Shown here in pieces: positions 55,618 to 63,978 of a stretch of DNA of 64,000 nt; within the stretch, counting starts at the first letter, position 1; each line of letters begins with the position of its first letter. The notes beneath the pieces are model-generated. The model had not been told where the DNA came from and searched no databases. It worked only from the letters and a program-made list of their open reading frames with translations. The stretch is from positions 1-64,000 of the forward strand of contig NZ_LBCQ02000011.1 in the NCBI RefSeq assembly GCF_001014615.2, written 5' to 3'. The DNA is from Aquamicrobium sp. LC103. GTDB taxonomy: Bacteria; Pseudomonadota; Alphaproteobacteria; Rhizobiales; Rhizobiaceae. Position numbers and translations under genes: made by a program.

Positions 55618-57078
55618 ATGACCACGCCAGTTTCCACGGCGGCCGCGCCCTTGCCGGCCGACGCGCCGATTTCACGAAACCGCACACCACCGCGAACCGG
55701 CGCGATCGCCGGCGGCGGATCGGGCTTTCGAGCCTTCGTCACGCGGCTGCATTTCTATGTCGGGCTCTTCGTCGGCCCCTTCGTCCTGATCGCCGCGATC
55801 ACCGGTACGCTTTTCGTGATCACGCCGCAGATCGAGGATTATCTCTATCGCGATGAACTGCGGACCGCCTCGCTCGGCGAAGCCCGATCGCTCGCGGACC
55901 AGGCCGATGCCGCCCGCGACTACATAGGCGCGGCGCCGCGCCTCTTTGCCGTCAGGCCCGCGACCGGAGCCGGATGGAATTCCAGGGTGATGTTCGCCGA
56001 GCCCGGCCTGAAGGAGTCGGAAAGCCGGGCGATCTTCGTCGATCCCGTGACGCTCGACATCAAGGGCGACATGATCGTCTATGGGACGAGCGGCACGCTG
56101 CCGTTCCGCACCCAGATCGACTATCTCCACCGCAACCTGCTCCTTGGCGAGTTCGGGCGATATTACAGCGAGCTCGCTGCCTCCTGGCTCTGGATCGCGG
56201 CGCTCGGCGGCATCATGCTGTGGTGGTGGCGGCGCGGCGGCATGAAGGCCACGGCCGGCAGGCAGAACACCGCGATGCGGACACGGCGCCTGCACGGCCT
56301 CGCCGGCGTCTGGATCGCGGCCGGCCTGATCTTCCTGTCGATAACCGGCCTGACCTGGTCGCAATGGGCCGGTGCGCGCATCGACGGGTTCCGCGCCGCG
56401 GTCGGATGGGTCACGCCCTCGGTCTCGCTGGCGCTGGGCGAGGGGGACGTTGCGGCGCACGGGGAACATGCGCATCACCACCATGAGACCGCCCCGGAAC
56501 AGGCGGAAGCGCAGCCCGCGGCTGCCGATGCCGCGCTGCTGGACGACATCCACGCCGTCGCGCGGCGGGCCGGCATCGATTCGGCGATGATCGAGATACG
56601 CCCTCCGCGATCGGCCGACCAGGCGTGGCTGGTGCGCGAGTACGACCGTTCCTGGCCGACGCAGGTCGACACGCTCGCTATCGATCCGCGTTCGATGGAG
56701 GTCGTCAGCCGGGCCGATTTCGCGACCTTCCCGATCGTCGCCAAGCTGATCCGCTGGGGCATCGACCTCCACATGGGCATATTGTTCGGGCTTCCCAATC
56801 AGTTCCTGATGGCGGCGCTTGGGCTCGGGCTCGTCTTCACCATCGTCTATGGCTATCGCATCTGGTGGCAGCGGCGCCCGGCGCCGGGGGCGATGCCGCG
56901 AACGCTCGTCGACGCCTGGATGCGGCTTTCGGCATGGTTGAAGGCGGTCGTGATCATCGTCGCCCTTGGGCTGGGCTGGGCGCTGCCGCTGGTCGGCGCC
57001 AGCCTGGCGTTCTTCCTTTGCGTCGATATCGCGCGCTGGTGGAGCGCGCGGCGCATGCCCGACCGCCGGGCGGCTTGA
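55618..57078 (+). CDS. PepSY-associated transmembrane protein (PiuB-like)
   Basis: 486 residues. A first helix near FVTRLHFYVGLFVGPFVLIA, then a periplasmic PepSY region, further helices around LWIAALGGIMLWWWRRGGMK, GVWIAAGLIFLSITGLTWSQ and the C-terminal pair. A His-rich loop (HGEHAHHHHETAPEQ) sits between domains. PiuB/PepSY proteins are usually iron-regulated and linked to siderophore iron reduction or heme. The ATG at 55618 has TTGGAGAA upstream; an upstream frame is unsupported. The Cys-rich gene precedes it. Confidence 0.88.
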   Translation: MTTPVSTAAAPLPADAPISRNRTPPRTGAIAGGGSGFRAFVTRLHFYVGLFVGPFVLIAAITGTLFVITPQIEDYLYRDELRTASLGEARSLADQADAARDYIGAAPRLFAVRPATGAGWNSRVMFAEPGLKESESRAIFVDPVTLDIKGDMIVYGTSGTLPFRTQIDYLHRNLLLGEFGRYYSELAASWLWIAALGGIMLWWWRRGGMKATAGRQNTAMRTRRLHGLAGVWIAAGLIFLSITGLTWSQWAGARIDGFRAAVGWVTPSVSLALGEGDVAAHGEHAHHHHETAPEQAEAQPAAADAALLDDIHAVARRAGIDSAMIEIRPPRSADQAWLVREYDRSWPTQVDTLAIDPRSMEVVSRADFATFPIVAKLIRWGIDLHMGILFGLPNQFLMAALGLGLVFTIVYGYRIWWQRRPAPGAMPRTLVDAWMRLSAWLKAVVIIVALGLGWALPLVGASLAFFLCVDIARWWSARRMPDRRAA

Positions 57079-57130
57079 GGCATTCGCGGCGGAAGCAGGC
57101 GCGCACGGAGCCTGCTTTGCCAAAAAGAAA

Positions 57131-57161
57131 CGCCGGGCGCGAGGCCCGGCGTCGTCGTTTT
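57131..57161. terminator. Bidirectional intrinsic terminator
   Basis: CGCCGGGC (57131-57138) pairs with GCCCGGCG (57144-57151) across five bases. An A-run precedes it (57122-57130) and TTTT follows (57158-57161), so it works on both strands. It separates the PepSY gene from the convergent outer-membrane protein gene. Confidence 0.85.
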
Positions 57162-57181
57162 GGCGATGCGCGTCGCGCGGA

Positions 57182-57883
57182 TCAGAAGCGGAAGTTCACC
57201 GCTGCCTTGACGGTGTGGAAGCGGACGTCCTCGCCGATGCGCAGGGCACCGTCGTTGAACACGTCCTTGCGGCCGAGATCGACATAGCCGTATTCGGTGC
57301 CGACCGAGACCTTGTCCGTCACCGCGTACTCGATGCCGGCGCCGATGGTCCAGCCGGTGCGGTTCTGCTTCGCGCTGATCTCGGCGAAGCCGTCCGACAG
57401 GGTCTGCTCGGTGCGGCCATAGGCGAGACCGCCATGGCCGTAGACGAGAGCGCGGTCGAAAGCGTAGCCGACGCGGGCGCGAACGGTGCCGAGATATTCC
57501 AGCTCCGACTTGGCGCTGAGCGTGTCCGGCCCGCTCGATATGGAAGCGCTCGCGTCGATGCCGGTGATTGCGATGTCGGCGACGGCGCCGAACACCCAGG
57601 CGCCGGTCTGCCAGTCATAACCGACCTGCACGCCGCCGAAAGCGCCGCCCGCCGAGATTTCCCCGTCGAGAACGCTCGGGCCGCCGACGACCCCGAGATC
57701 GTATTCGAAGTCGCCCGTGCCGAGGCCGCCGATGCCGCCGACATAGAAGCCGGTCCAATCGAACGGGGCGGCTGCCACGGGTGCCACGGGCGCCGGCTCG
57801 TAGGCGGCCAGGTCGGCCGCGAAGGCGCTCGAAGCGGCAAGAAGCGCTGCTGCCGACGTTACAGTCATAAGTTTCAGATTCAT
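57182..57883 (-). CDS. Omp25/Omp31-type outer-membrane beta-barrel protein
   Basis: 233 residues. Signal peptide MNLKLMTVTSAAALLAASSA ends at FAA. The mature protein begins with the Pro/Ala segment and FDWTGFYVGGIGGLGTG, the usual opening of rhizobial and brucellar 8-stranded Omp25/31 porin-like proteins, and ends in aromatic VKAAVNFRF. GGAGGGC lies four to ten bases before the ATG at 57883. Abundant envelope protein, function mostly structural or barrier. Confidence 0.93.
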   Translation of the reverse strand: MNLKLMTVTSAAALLAASSAFAADLAAYEPAPVAPVAAAPFDWTGFYVGGIGGLGTGDFEYDLGVVGGPSVLDGEISAGGAFGGVQVGYDWQTGAWVFGAVADIAITGIDASASISSGPDTLSAKSELEYLGTVRARVGYAFDRALVYGHGGLAYGRTEQTLSDGFAEISAKQNRTGWTIGAGIEYAVTDKVSVGTEYGYVDLGRKDVFNDGALRIGEDVRFHTVKAAVNFRF

Positions 57884-58378
57884 AGAAAGCCCTCCGTCCA
57901 GGTTGAATGACGGCGGGATACCGGAGGCGTAACGCCGTGTCTGTAGCAATGCTGCCACACCCGTTACGCGTGCATCCTTCCGGCTCTTTTGTCGCAGCCG
58001 GGAGGCGCTCCACCACGGATTTCGTTGTCTGGCTAATAGACGGGGTAGCCGGGTCTCGGGAAAGGGAGACTGCATTCTCTCCAACATATTGAAAGACAAC
58101 GGCATTGTCCTTACAAAGCAACTTCCCCGCAAGGAAGAAATCCCATAGGCAACGTCAGAATTATCCGGCAGTCCATCGCCGCCGCGGTCGATATTTGATT
58201 GTCGGCGGGCATGCCGCGGGCACGCGTATCTGAGGCTTGTCTTTGCCGGATTCGCGTTGATCTGACCCGAATGTTTCAGGGCGACTCAATAATTGTCCGA
58301 GATTATGGAACCTGTTCCCCGCCGCCGCCCCATTCGCTGCCTACGCGCGATCGATAAGCAAATGGAGCGGTCTTGTAG
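57884..58378. promoter_or_regulatory. 495-bp divergent region between omp and RlpA-like genes
   Basis: Contains promoters for both directions. It is AT-richer at about 58010-58110 and 58270-58320 than neighbouring genes. Frames crossing it are not supported by ribosome sites or families. No operator is obvious. Confidence 0.4.
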
Positions 58379-58735
58379 ATGTCAAGAAAAGCAAAGAAAT
58401 CCGCCGTCGCGGCGACGGCGGCGGTGATCCTTGCCGCGTCGGCCGGCGCGGCATCGGCTCAATGCGGCGGCGCGTCCTGGTACGCGCTTACGTCCAAAAC
58501 CGCCTCCGGGGAGCGGATGAACCCTTCGGCGATGACGGCGGCGCATCGCTCGCTGCCCTTCGGCACCAAGGTGAAGGTGACCAATCAGCGCAACGGCAAG
58601 GCCGTGGTTGTACGGATCAACGATCGCGGTCCCTTCATCAGGGGCAGGGTGATCGATCTCTCGAAGGCCGCCGCCGGCAAGCTCGGCTTCATAGGCGCCG
58701 GCCATACCAAGATCTGCATCGAGCATATGGGTTAG
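58379..58735 (+). CDS. RlpA-like septal ring lytic transglycosylase domain protein
   Basis: 118 residues: signal peptide ([20 protein letters not shown]) then a double-psi beta-barrel with [40 protein letters not shown] and [20 protein letters not shown]. RlpA cleaves glycan strands lacking peptide side chains at the septum. The C-terminal SPOR domain of full RlpA is missing, so this is the short alphaproteobacterial form. The catalytic-type Asp and His residues are present. Confidence 0.92.
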   Translation: MSRKAKKSAVAATAAVILAASAGAASAQCGGASWYALTSKTASGERMNPSAMTAAHRSLPFGTKVKVTNQRNGKAVVVRINDRGPFIRGRVIDLSKAAAGKLGFIGAGHTKICIEHMG

Positions 58736-58766
58736 CTCGAGCGCGGTCCGATACGCGCGGGATCGC

Positions 58767-60128
58767 TCAGGCACCGCCGACGCGAGCCGCGGCGCGATAG
58801 GCGTCGCGCAGATAGCCGAGCGTGGTCTTGGCATCGCTGGGCCTGCCGAACAGATAGCCCTGGCCGCCGGCGCAGCCGAACTGGATGAGCCGCTTGGCCT
58901 GCGCTTCGTCCTCGATGCCTTCCGCCACCACGTCCATGCCCAGCCCCTCGCACATGGCGAGGATGGCGCGGATGATGTGCTCCGACGGCTTGTCGTCCAT
59001 GATCGAGGAGACGAAGGCGCGGTCGATCTTCAGCTTGTCGAAGTGGAACTCGCGCAGGCGGCCGAGCGAGGACTGGCCGGTGCCGAAATCGTCGAGCGAC
59101 ACGCGTATGCCGACGGCGCGCAGATCGTTGACGATCTTCTCCGCCGAGGCCGGATCGGTCATCAGGCCGGTTTCGGTGATCTCCACCTCCAGCCGCTTCG
59201 GGTCGAAGCCGGTCTTGGCCAGGATCGAGAGGATCTGCAGGCCGGTGTTCTGGTCGACGAGCTGCGAGGGCGAGAGATTGAAGGAAAGGAACAGGTCGTC
59301 CGGCCAGTCGCGCGCGGCCTCGGTGGCCTTGCGCAGCACGAGCTGGGAAAGCTGGCCGATGATGCCGCGTTCCTCGGCGATCGGGATGAAGACCGACGGC
59401 GAGACGAAGCCGAGATCGCGGTCGGTCCAGCGCGCGAGCGTCTCGAAGCCGATGATGCGCCGGCTCTTCAGGTCGACGATCGGCTGGAAATGCGGTTCCA
59501 CCTCGCTGCCGGCCACCGCGCGCCGCAGTGCCTGCTCGATGCGGGTGACGCGCTTGGCGGCTTCCTCCATCTCGCGGGTATAAACCACGACACGTCCGCG
59601 CCCCGAGCGCTTGGCGTGGTAGAGCGCGGTCTCGGCCTTGCTGACCAGTATCTCCGTCGTTTCCTCGCCGGATGCGAACAGCGAGCAGCCGACCGAGGCG
59701 GAAAGCCGCGCGGTGCGGTCGCCGACGTCGTAGGGCGCCGAAAGCACCTCGACCAGCATCAGTGCCTTGTCCACGATCGCATCCTCGCTGAAGACCAGCG
59801 GGTAGAGGAAGGCGAACTCGTCGGCACCTACCCGCGTCACCGTGGAATGGGTGTCCATCGCCGCCTTGAGCCGCATGGCGACTTGCTGGAGGATGTCGTC
59901 GCCGGCGCGGCGGCCGAAGAGGTCGTTGATCGGCTTGAAGCCGTCGAGGTCGACGATGCCGATGGCGAAGGGCGCCGGATCCTCGGCGCGCTCGGCGATC
60001 AGCCGGTCGACCTTGTCGAAGAAGCGGCGCATGTTGCCGAGGCCGGTCAGCGGATCGGTGAATGCCAGATCCGTACCCTCGTTGAAGACCTGCCCGCTGC
60101 CGAACGAACCGCCCATCGGCATTCCCAT
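58767..60128 (-). CDS. GGDEF/EAL bifunctional c-di-GMP protein
   Basis: 453-residue cytoplasmic protein without sensory or membrane segment. The GGDEF domain reads RVGADEF, so the second Gly is Ala, which probably weakens cyclase activity and may leave a GTP-binding role. The EAL domain has ETL in place of EAL, but the other catalytic residues are intact (NLSPSQL, EITETG, LDDFGTGQSSL, KIDRAFV, EGIEDEAQ, GQGYLFGRP), so phosphodiesterase activity is likely. No regulator is adjacent; transcribed alone, convergent with the RlpA-like gene. Confidence 0.92.
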   Translation of the reverse strand: MGMPMGGSFGSGQVFNEGTDLAFTDPLTGLGNMRRFFDKVDRLIAERAEDPAPFAIGIVDLDGFKPINDLFGRRAGDDILQQVAMRLKAAMDTHSTVTRVGADEFAFLYPLVFSEDAIVDKALMLVEVLSAPYDVGDRTARLSASVGCSLFASGEETTEILVSKAETALYHAKRSGRGRVVVYTREMEEAAKRVTRIEQALRRAVAGSEVEPHFQPIVDLKSRRIIGFETLARWTDRDLGFVSPSVFIPIAEERGIIGQLSQLVLRKATEAARDWPDDLFLSFNLSPSQLVDQNTGLQILSILAKTGFDPKRLEVEITETGLMTDPASAEKIVNDLRAVGIRVSLDDFGTGQSSLGRLREFHFDKLKIDRAFVSSIMDDKPSEHIIRAILAMCEGLGMDVVAEGIEDEAQAKRLIQFGCAGGQGYLFGRPSDAKTTLGYLRDAYRAAARVGGA

Positions 60129-60262
60129 TTTGTCATTTGTCCAAGCCCTGCGCCGAAATAGGCGGGAAACCGTTTAGGAATGGTATCATTCAGAACAATT
60201 TTTTGCCGGCTTCGCGATCAAGCTTCGAGCCCGCGCCGGCCCGGGTTGGCGCCGGCCGGCCG

Positions 60263-61057
60263 CTAGCGGCCGTGGTAGCTCGGCGGGCGCCGCTCGATCC
60301 AGGCATCCAGTCCCTCGCGGATGTCCAGGGTCGGCGCCATTCTCGCGAACCGCTCGCTCTCGATCTGTAGCCCTTCCGCGATCGTGACATTCAATCCGCG
60401 CGTGACGGCCGCGAGAATTCCCGCGACGGCCAAGGGCGAGTGCCGCAGGATACGGTTGGCCATGTCGAACGCGGTATCCTGAAGATCGCCATGCGGAACC
60501 ACGCTGTTGACGATGCCCATTTCATAGGCGCGGGCGGGCGAGAACGTATCGCCGGTAAGCAGGTATTCCAGTGCGCGCTTGCGCCCCGCCAGCCTCGGCA
60601 GCCGCTGCGTTCCGCCGAATGTCGGCGGGATGGCGATGTTGATCTCCGGTTTCGCGAATATCGCGTTCTCGCTAGCGACCGCGAGATGGACGGCTTCGGT
60701 GATCTCGCAGCCGCCGCCGAAGGCAATGCCGTTCACCGCGGCGATGATGGGCTTCGGGAAGGCTTCCACCCTGGCGGTCATCGCCTGGCCGCGGCGCACG
60801 AAATCCCTGACCGCGACGTCGGTTCCCTTCCTCACGCTCTCGGAAAACTCGTGAATGTCGGCGCCGGCCGAAAAAGCCCGCTCACCCGCGCCGGTGACGA
60901 TGACGGCCGCGATTTTTCCGTCGCGTTCGATCTCGTCGAGATGGCGCAGCAGCAGATCGTTGGTGGCGTAGTCGAGAGCGTTGAGCTTCTCGGGACGGTT
61001 GAGGGTAAGGATCGCCACTTTCCCGCGAATTTCGAAGAGGACGGTATTCCGCATCAT
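60263..61057 (-). CDS. Enoyl-CoA hydratase/isomerase family protein
   Basis: 264-residue crotonase-fold enzyme: ILTLNRPEKLNALDYATNDL, oxyanion-hole AFSAGADIHEF, NGIAFGGGCEITEAVHLAVA and the Glu-bearing PEINIAIPPTFGGTQRLPRL, which fits hydratase activity with both Glu residues in place. Acts in fatty-acid or related acyl-CoA breakdown. The ATG at 61057 has GGAGG five bases upstream. Divergent from the TetR regulator, whose operator-like dyad lies between, so it is the likely target. Confidence 0.92.
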   Translation of the reverse strand: MMRNTVLFEIRGKVAILTLNRPEKLNALDYATNDLLLRHLDEIERDGKIAAVIVTGAGERAFSAGADIHEFSESVRKGTDVAVRDFVRRGQAMTARVEAFPKPIIAAVNGIAFGGGCEITEAVHLAVASENAIFAKPEINIAIPPTFGGTQRLPRLAGRKRALEYLLTGDTFSPARAYEMGIVNSVVPHGDLQDTAFDMANRILRHSPLAVAGILAAVTRGLNVTIAEGLQIESERFARMAPTLDIREGLDAWIERRPPSYHGR

Positions 61058-61117
61058 TCCAACCTCCGGCGTTGATTGCATGTCTCGCCATATGCAGCTA
61101 CGCTCGGAGCCGCTTTT

Positions 61118-61140
61118 TATACACTCACTAGTCGGTATAC
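61118..61140. promoter_or_regulatory. Candidate TetR operator and promoter
   Basis: The segment 61123-61136 centres on the palindrome ACTAGT with outer AC...GT arms (ACTCACTAGTCGGT), flanked by TATAC on the left and GTATA on the right. It lies 8-30 bases before the TetR start and 60-80 bases before the hydratase start. TetR regulators of this type often bind CGACTAGTCG-like dyads. Confidence 0.6.
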
Positions 61141-61147
61141 ATAACCT

Positions 61148-61738
61148 ATGCCCAGAAACGGCGATGCCACGCGGAAGAGGATCCTTCAAGCCGCCAACCG
61201 CCTCTTCTACGGAGCCGGCGTGCGGGCGGTCGGCGTCGACGCCGTGGCCGAGAAAGCCGGCGTGACGAAAAAGACGCTGTACTACCACTTCAGGAGCAAG
61301 GACGACCTCGTCGAGGCCTATCTCGCCTCGCGCGACCAGCCCAATCTGGCGTTGTTCGCCAAATGGTTCGATGAGGCGGAAGGCGCGTTCCCGGACCGGA
61401 TCAGGGCTCTCTTCGCCAACCTCGCCGCTTCGACACGCGGCCGCCGTTGGAAGGGATGCGGCTTTCTTCGCACCGCCGCCGAACTGGTCGACACGCCGGG
61501 CCATCCGGCGGTGAAGCTGGCGGGCCTGCACAAGAAGAAGCTGGAGGCCTGGCTGGCCGGCATCATCGCGGTCGACGGGCGGGCGCAGGCCGAAGAGCTC
61601 GCCCGGCAGATCGTGCTTTTGATGGACGGAAGCTTTTCGGCGATGCTCGTCCATCGCGACGCCGCCTATATCGAAAGCGCGGGCGATGCCGCGGTCGCGC
61701 TTCTCGAAAGGGCAGGGGAAAGGCGACCGGCCGGATGA
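61148..61738 (+). CDS. TetR/AcrR-family transcriptional regulator
   Basis: 196 residues. The N-terminal HTH is complete: TRKRILQAANRLFYGAGVRA, then VDAVAEKAGVTKKTLYYHFR and SKDDLVEAYL. The C-terminal ligand domain contains RRWKGCGFLRTAAELVDTPG, typical of TetR proteins next to oxidoreductase or acyl-CoA genes. Divergent from the enoyl-CoA hydratase gene; likely represses it and itself. Confidence 0.93.
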   Translation: MPRNGDATRKRILQAANRLFYGAGVRAVGVDAVAEKAGVTKKTLYYHFRSKDDLVEAYLASRDQPNLALFAKWFDEAEGAFPDRIRALFANLAASTRGRRWKGCGFLRTAAELVDTPGHPAVKLAGLHKKKLEAWLAGIIAVDGRAQAEELARQIVLLMDGSFSAMLVHRDAAYIESAGDAAVALLERAGERRPAG

Positions 61739-61798
61739 GGGTGCTTCGGGCGGCCTGGTAGCCAACTTTATCTTCGTCGCGGCCGTGCCGCGGTATCT

Positions 61799-62947
61799 TC
61801 AGCGTGCTGCCTGTCCTGGATATTCGAGCTGCATGGCGACGAAATCGGCGGTGCGCGTCCCGTAGCGGGCGCCGATTTGCCGAAGCGCCTCGTCCAGGGC
61901 TATTGCCGGCGGGCGGCTGTCGACCTGCGAAAGCAGAAGCTCGTCGGGCCAGCCCCTTTCGACCTGGTCGGGAATGATGCGGATGCCGTTGCGGGTCTCG
62001 ATCGCGGCCGCCGATCCGGCGAAGGTTACCGCGTTCGAGCGATAGGTACGCGACCAGGCGTCGGCGACGAGTGCGAGCGAGACTTCGTCCATGCCCGTCC
62101 GCAACTCGATGCCGAGCCGCTCGCGGTTCCAGAAGGCGAGCCCGTTGCCGATCGCCGTCAGCGCGAAGGGGCGCGTGAACTTGAACGCCTCGCTGGCATG
62201 GCGCGCATCCCAGTTTGCGAGGCCGAGATCGCTGGCGACAGCTTCCGCCTTGCCGCGACCGGCGATCGCCTCGATCAATGTGAGCATCATCGGCATGGAC
62301 GCGGTGATGCCCGTCGTCGTCGCCACGCCTTCATCGACCACCAGCCGCCGGTCGGCAACGTAGCGAAGCGCGGGGTGCTTCTCGCTCATCTCCTCGAGAT
62401 AATACCAATGCGTCGTCGCCCGCCTGCCGTCGAGCAAGCCGGCTTCGCCGACGATCTTGGCGCCGGCGCAGATGCCGATGACGACCGCGCCCTTGTCGGC
62501 CTGGCTGCGCACCCATCGCAGGACCGCCGGGTCGTCGTCGCGGCTCATGGCCGGAACGACGACATAGTCGGCGCCTTCGGGGTGCAGCGTGTCGAACTCC
62601 GCCACCGTCGCGTCCGGCTCTATCTTGAGCGCCGGGTAGAGCGTCACTGGTCCCGGCCCGGTCGCCAGCGCCACCACGTCGCCGATCTCGGCGCGCCGGA
62701 GGATGCCATAGGGCATCAGATAGTCGGTGGTCTCGGTGGCGTCGTTGAGGCCTATGATCGCGATCAGCGGCCGCTCGCGCGTGGGCGGCTTCAGCGCCGC
62801 GAGCGTGTCGGCCGTCTCCTGCCCGTCGATCGCCGGCGCGGTTGCCGCGGCCGCGGCGGGCGGAAGGGTGAGAATCCAGCCGGCAAACCCAGCAAGGCCG
62901 AGCAAAATGGCCCCGAGCACACCCCACAATGCGATCCGCCGGTACAT
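61799..62947 (-). CDS. Membrane-anchored DJ-1/PfpI-fold protein with extra C-terminal domain
   Basis: 382 residues. An N-terminal helix (MYRRIALWGVLGAILLGLAG) anchors a DJ-1-like domain: RPLIAIIGLNDATETTDYLM, then VVIGICAGAKIVGEAGLLDG and RRATTHWYYLEEM, with Cys in the nucleophile elbow. This region closely resembles the DJ-1 domain of the divergent GlxA-type regulator, but there is no HTH; instead about 150 residues of unknown type follow (GLANWDARHASEAFKFTRPF...). Function unknown; likely exported and facing the periplasm. Confidence 0.8.
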   Translation of the reverse strand: MYRRIALWGVLGAILLGLAGFAGWILTLPPAAAAATAPAIDGQETADTLAALKPPTRERPLIAIIGLNDATETTDYLMPYGILRRAEIGDVVALATGPGPVTLYPALKIEPDATVAEFDTLHPEGADYVVVPAMSRDDDPAVLRWVRSQADKGAVVIGICAGAKIVGEAGLLDGRRATTHWYYLEEMSEKHPALRYVADRRLVVDEGVATTTGITASMPMMLTLIEAIAGRGKAEAVASDLGLANWDARHASEAFKFTRPFALTAIGNGLAFWNRERLGIELRTGMDEVSLALVADAWSRTYRSNAVTFAGSAAAIETRNGIRIIPDQVERGWPDELLLSQVDSRPPAIALDEALRQIGARYGTRTADFVAMQLEYPGQAAR

Positions 62948-63042
62948 GGTCGTTCCCTCGATGGCTTTCGCCGGTCAGCTTGACGCGCAGCTTACAGCGG
63001 CTCATGCTTGTCCGAAATGACATAAAACAGGCGAAAACTGCC

Positions 63043-63978
63043 ATGCAGAGAAATATCGCAATCGTCATACATCCCGGTTTTCAACTGCTGGATACGTCAG
63101 GCCCCACGGCGGTGTTCGAGATCGCCGGGCGCTTCCGCCCCGGAAGCTACGAATTGCGGCTGATTTCGCCGGGTGGCGGCGAGGTGGAGAGCTCGTCGGG
63201 GCTGAGGCTCTCCGCGACACCTCTGGACGATGGCCGCTTCGACACGGTGATCGTGTCGGGCGGCGAGATCATCCGTTCCATGGCCGCGGCGCGGGACGTC
63301 GCCTCCTGGCTGCGCACCGTGAAGGCGCGACGGATCGCCAGCGTCTGCTCGGGCGCCTATCTGCTGGCGGAAGCCGGACTGCTCGACGGTCGCCGCGCCA
63401 CCACGCACTGGGCCAGCACGGAGGATTTCGGCCGCCGCTATCCGAAGATCACGCTGAACGCGGACCGCATCTTCGTCAGGGATGGCGATGTCTGGACCTC
63501 GGCCGGAATTTCCGCCGGCATCGACCTGGCGCTTGCCCTCGTCGAGGACGATCTCGGTCCCGAAGTCGCCCGCCGGACGGCGCAGCAGCTCGTCGTCCAC
63601 CATCGCCGGCCGGGCGGCCAGTCGCAATTCTCGGCGCTGGTGGAGCTCGGTGGCAGAACCGGCCGCTTCGCCGAGCTGATCGAGTGGATGCAGGTGCATC
63701 TCGCCGAACCGTTGACCGTCGATCGCCTCGCCGATCGCGCCGCCATGAGCCCGCGCAACTTTGCGCGCGCCTTCCTGGCGGAGACGGGGACCACGCCGGC
63801 GAAGGCCGTGGAGCGGCTGCGCCTGGAGGCCGCCCGCACGGCGGTCGAGGCGACCCGCGCCCCTCTCGACCGCATCGCGGAAGCGGCGGGCTTCGGCGAT
63901 CCCGGCCGCATGCGCCGCGCCTTCCTGCGCGGCTTGGGCCAGCCGCCGCAGGCACTCAGGCGCGTCGCGCGGGCATAG
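63043..63978 (+). CDS. GlxA-family AraC-type transcriptional regulator with DJ-1-like domain
   Basis: 311 residues. The N-terminal DJ-1/PfpI-like domain reads VIHPGFQLLDTSGPTAVFEI, then ASVCSGAYLLAEAGLLDGRR. The C-terminal AraC double HTH is LTVDRLADRAAMSPRNFARA and ARTAVEATRAPLDRIAEAAG with FGDPGRMRRAFLRGLG. GlxA-type regulators control amine, betaine or stress genes. Start at 63043; longer frames extend into the divergent promoter. It probably controls the divergent DJ-1-fold gene. Confidence 0.92.
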   Translation: MQRNIAIVIHPGFQLLDTSGPTAVFEIAGRFRPGSYELRLISPGGGEVESSSGLRLSATPLDDGRFDTVIVSGGEIIRSMAAARDVASWLRTVKARRIASVCSGAYLLAEAGLLDGRRATTHWASTEDFGRRYPKITLNADRIFVRDGDVWTSAGISAGIDLALALVEDDLGPEVARRTAQQLVVHHRRPGGQSQFSALVELGGRTGRFAELIEWMQVHLAEPLTVDRLADRAAMSPRNFARAFLAETGTTPAKAVERLRLEAARTAVEATRAPLDRIAEAAGFGDPGRMRRAFLRGLGQPPQALRRVARA

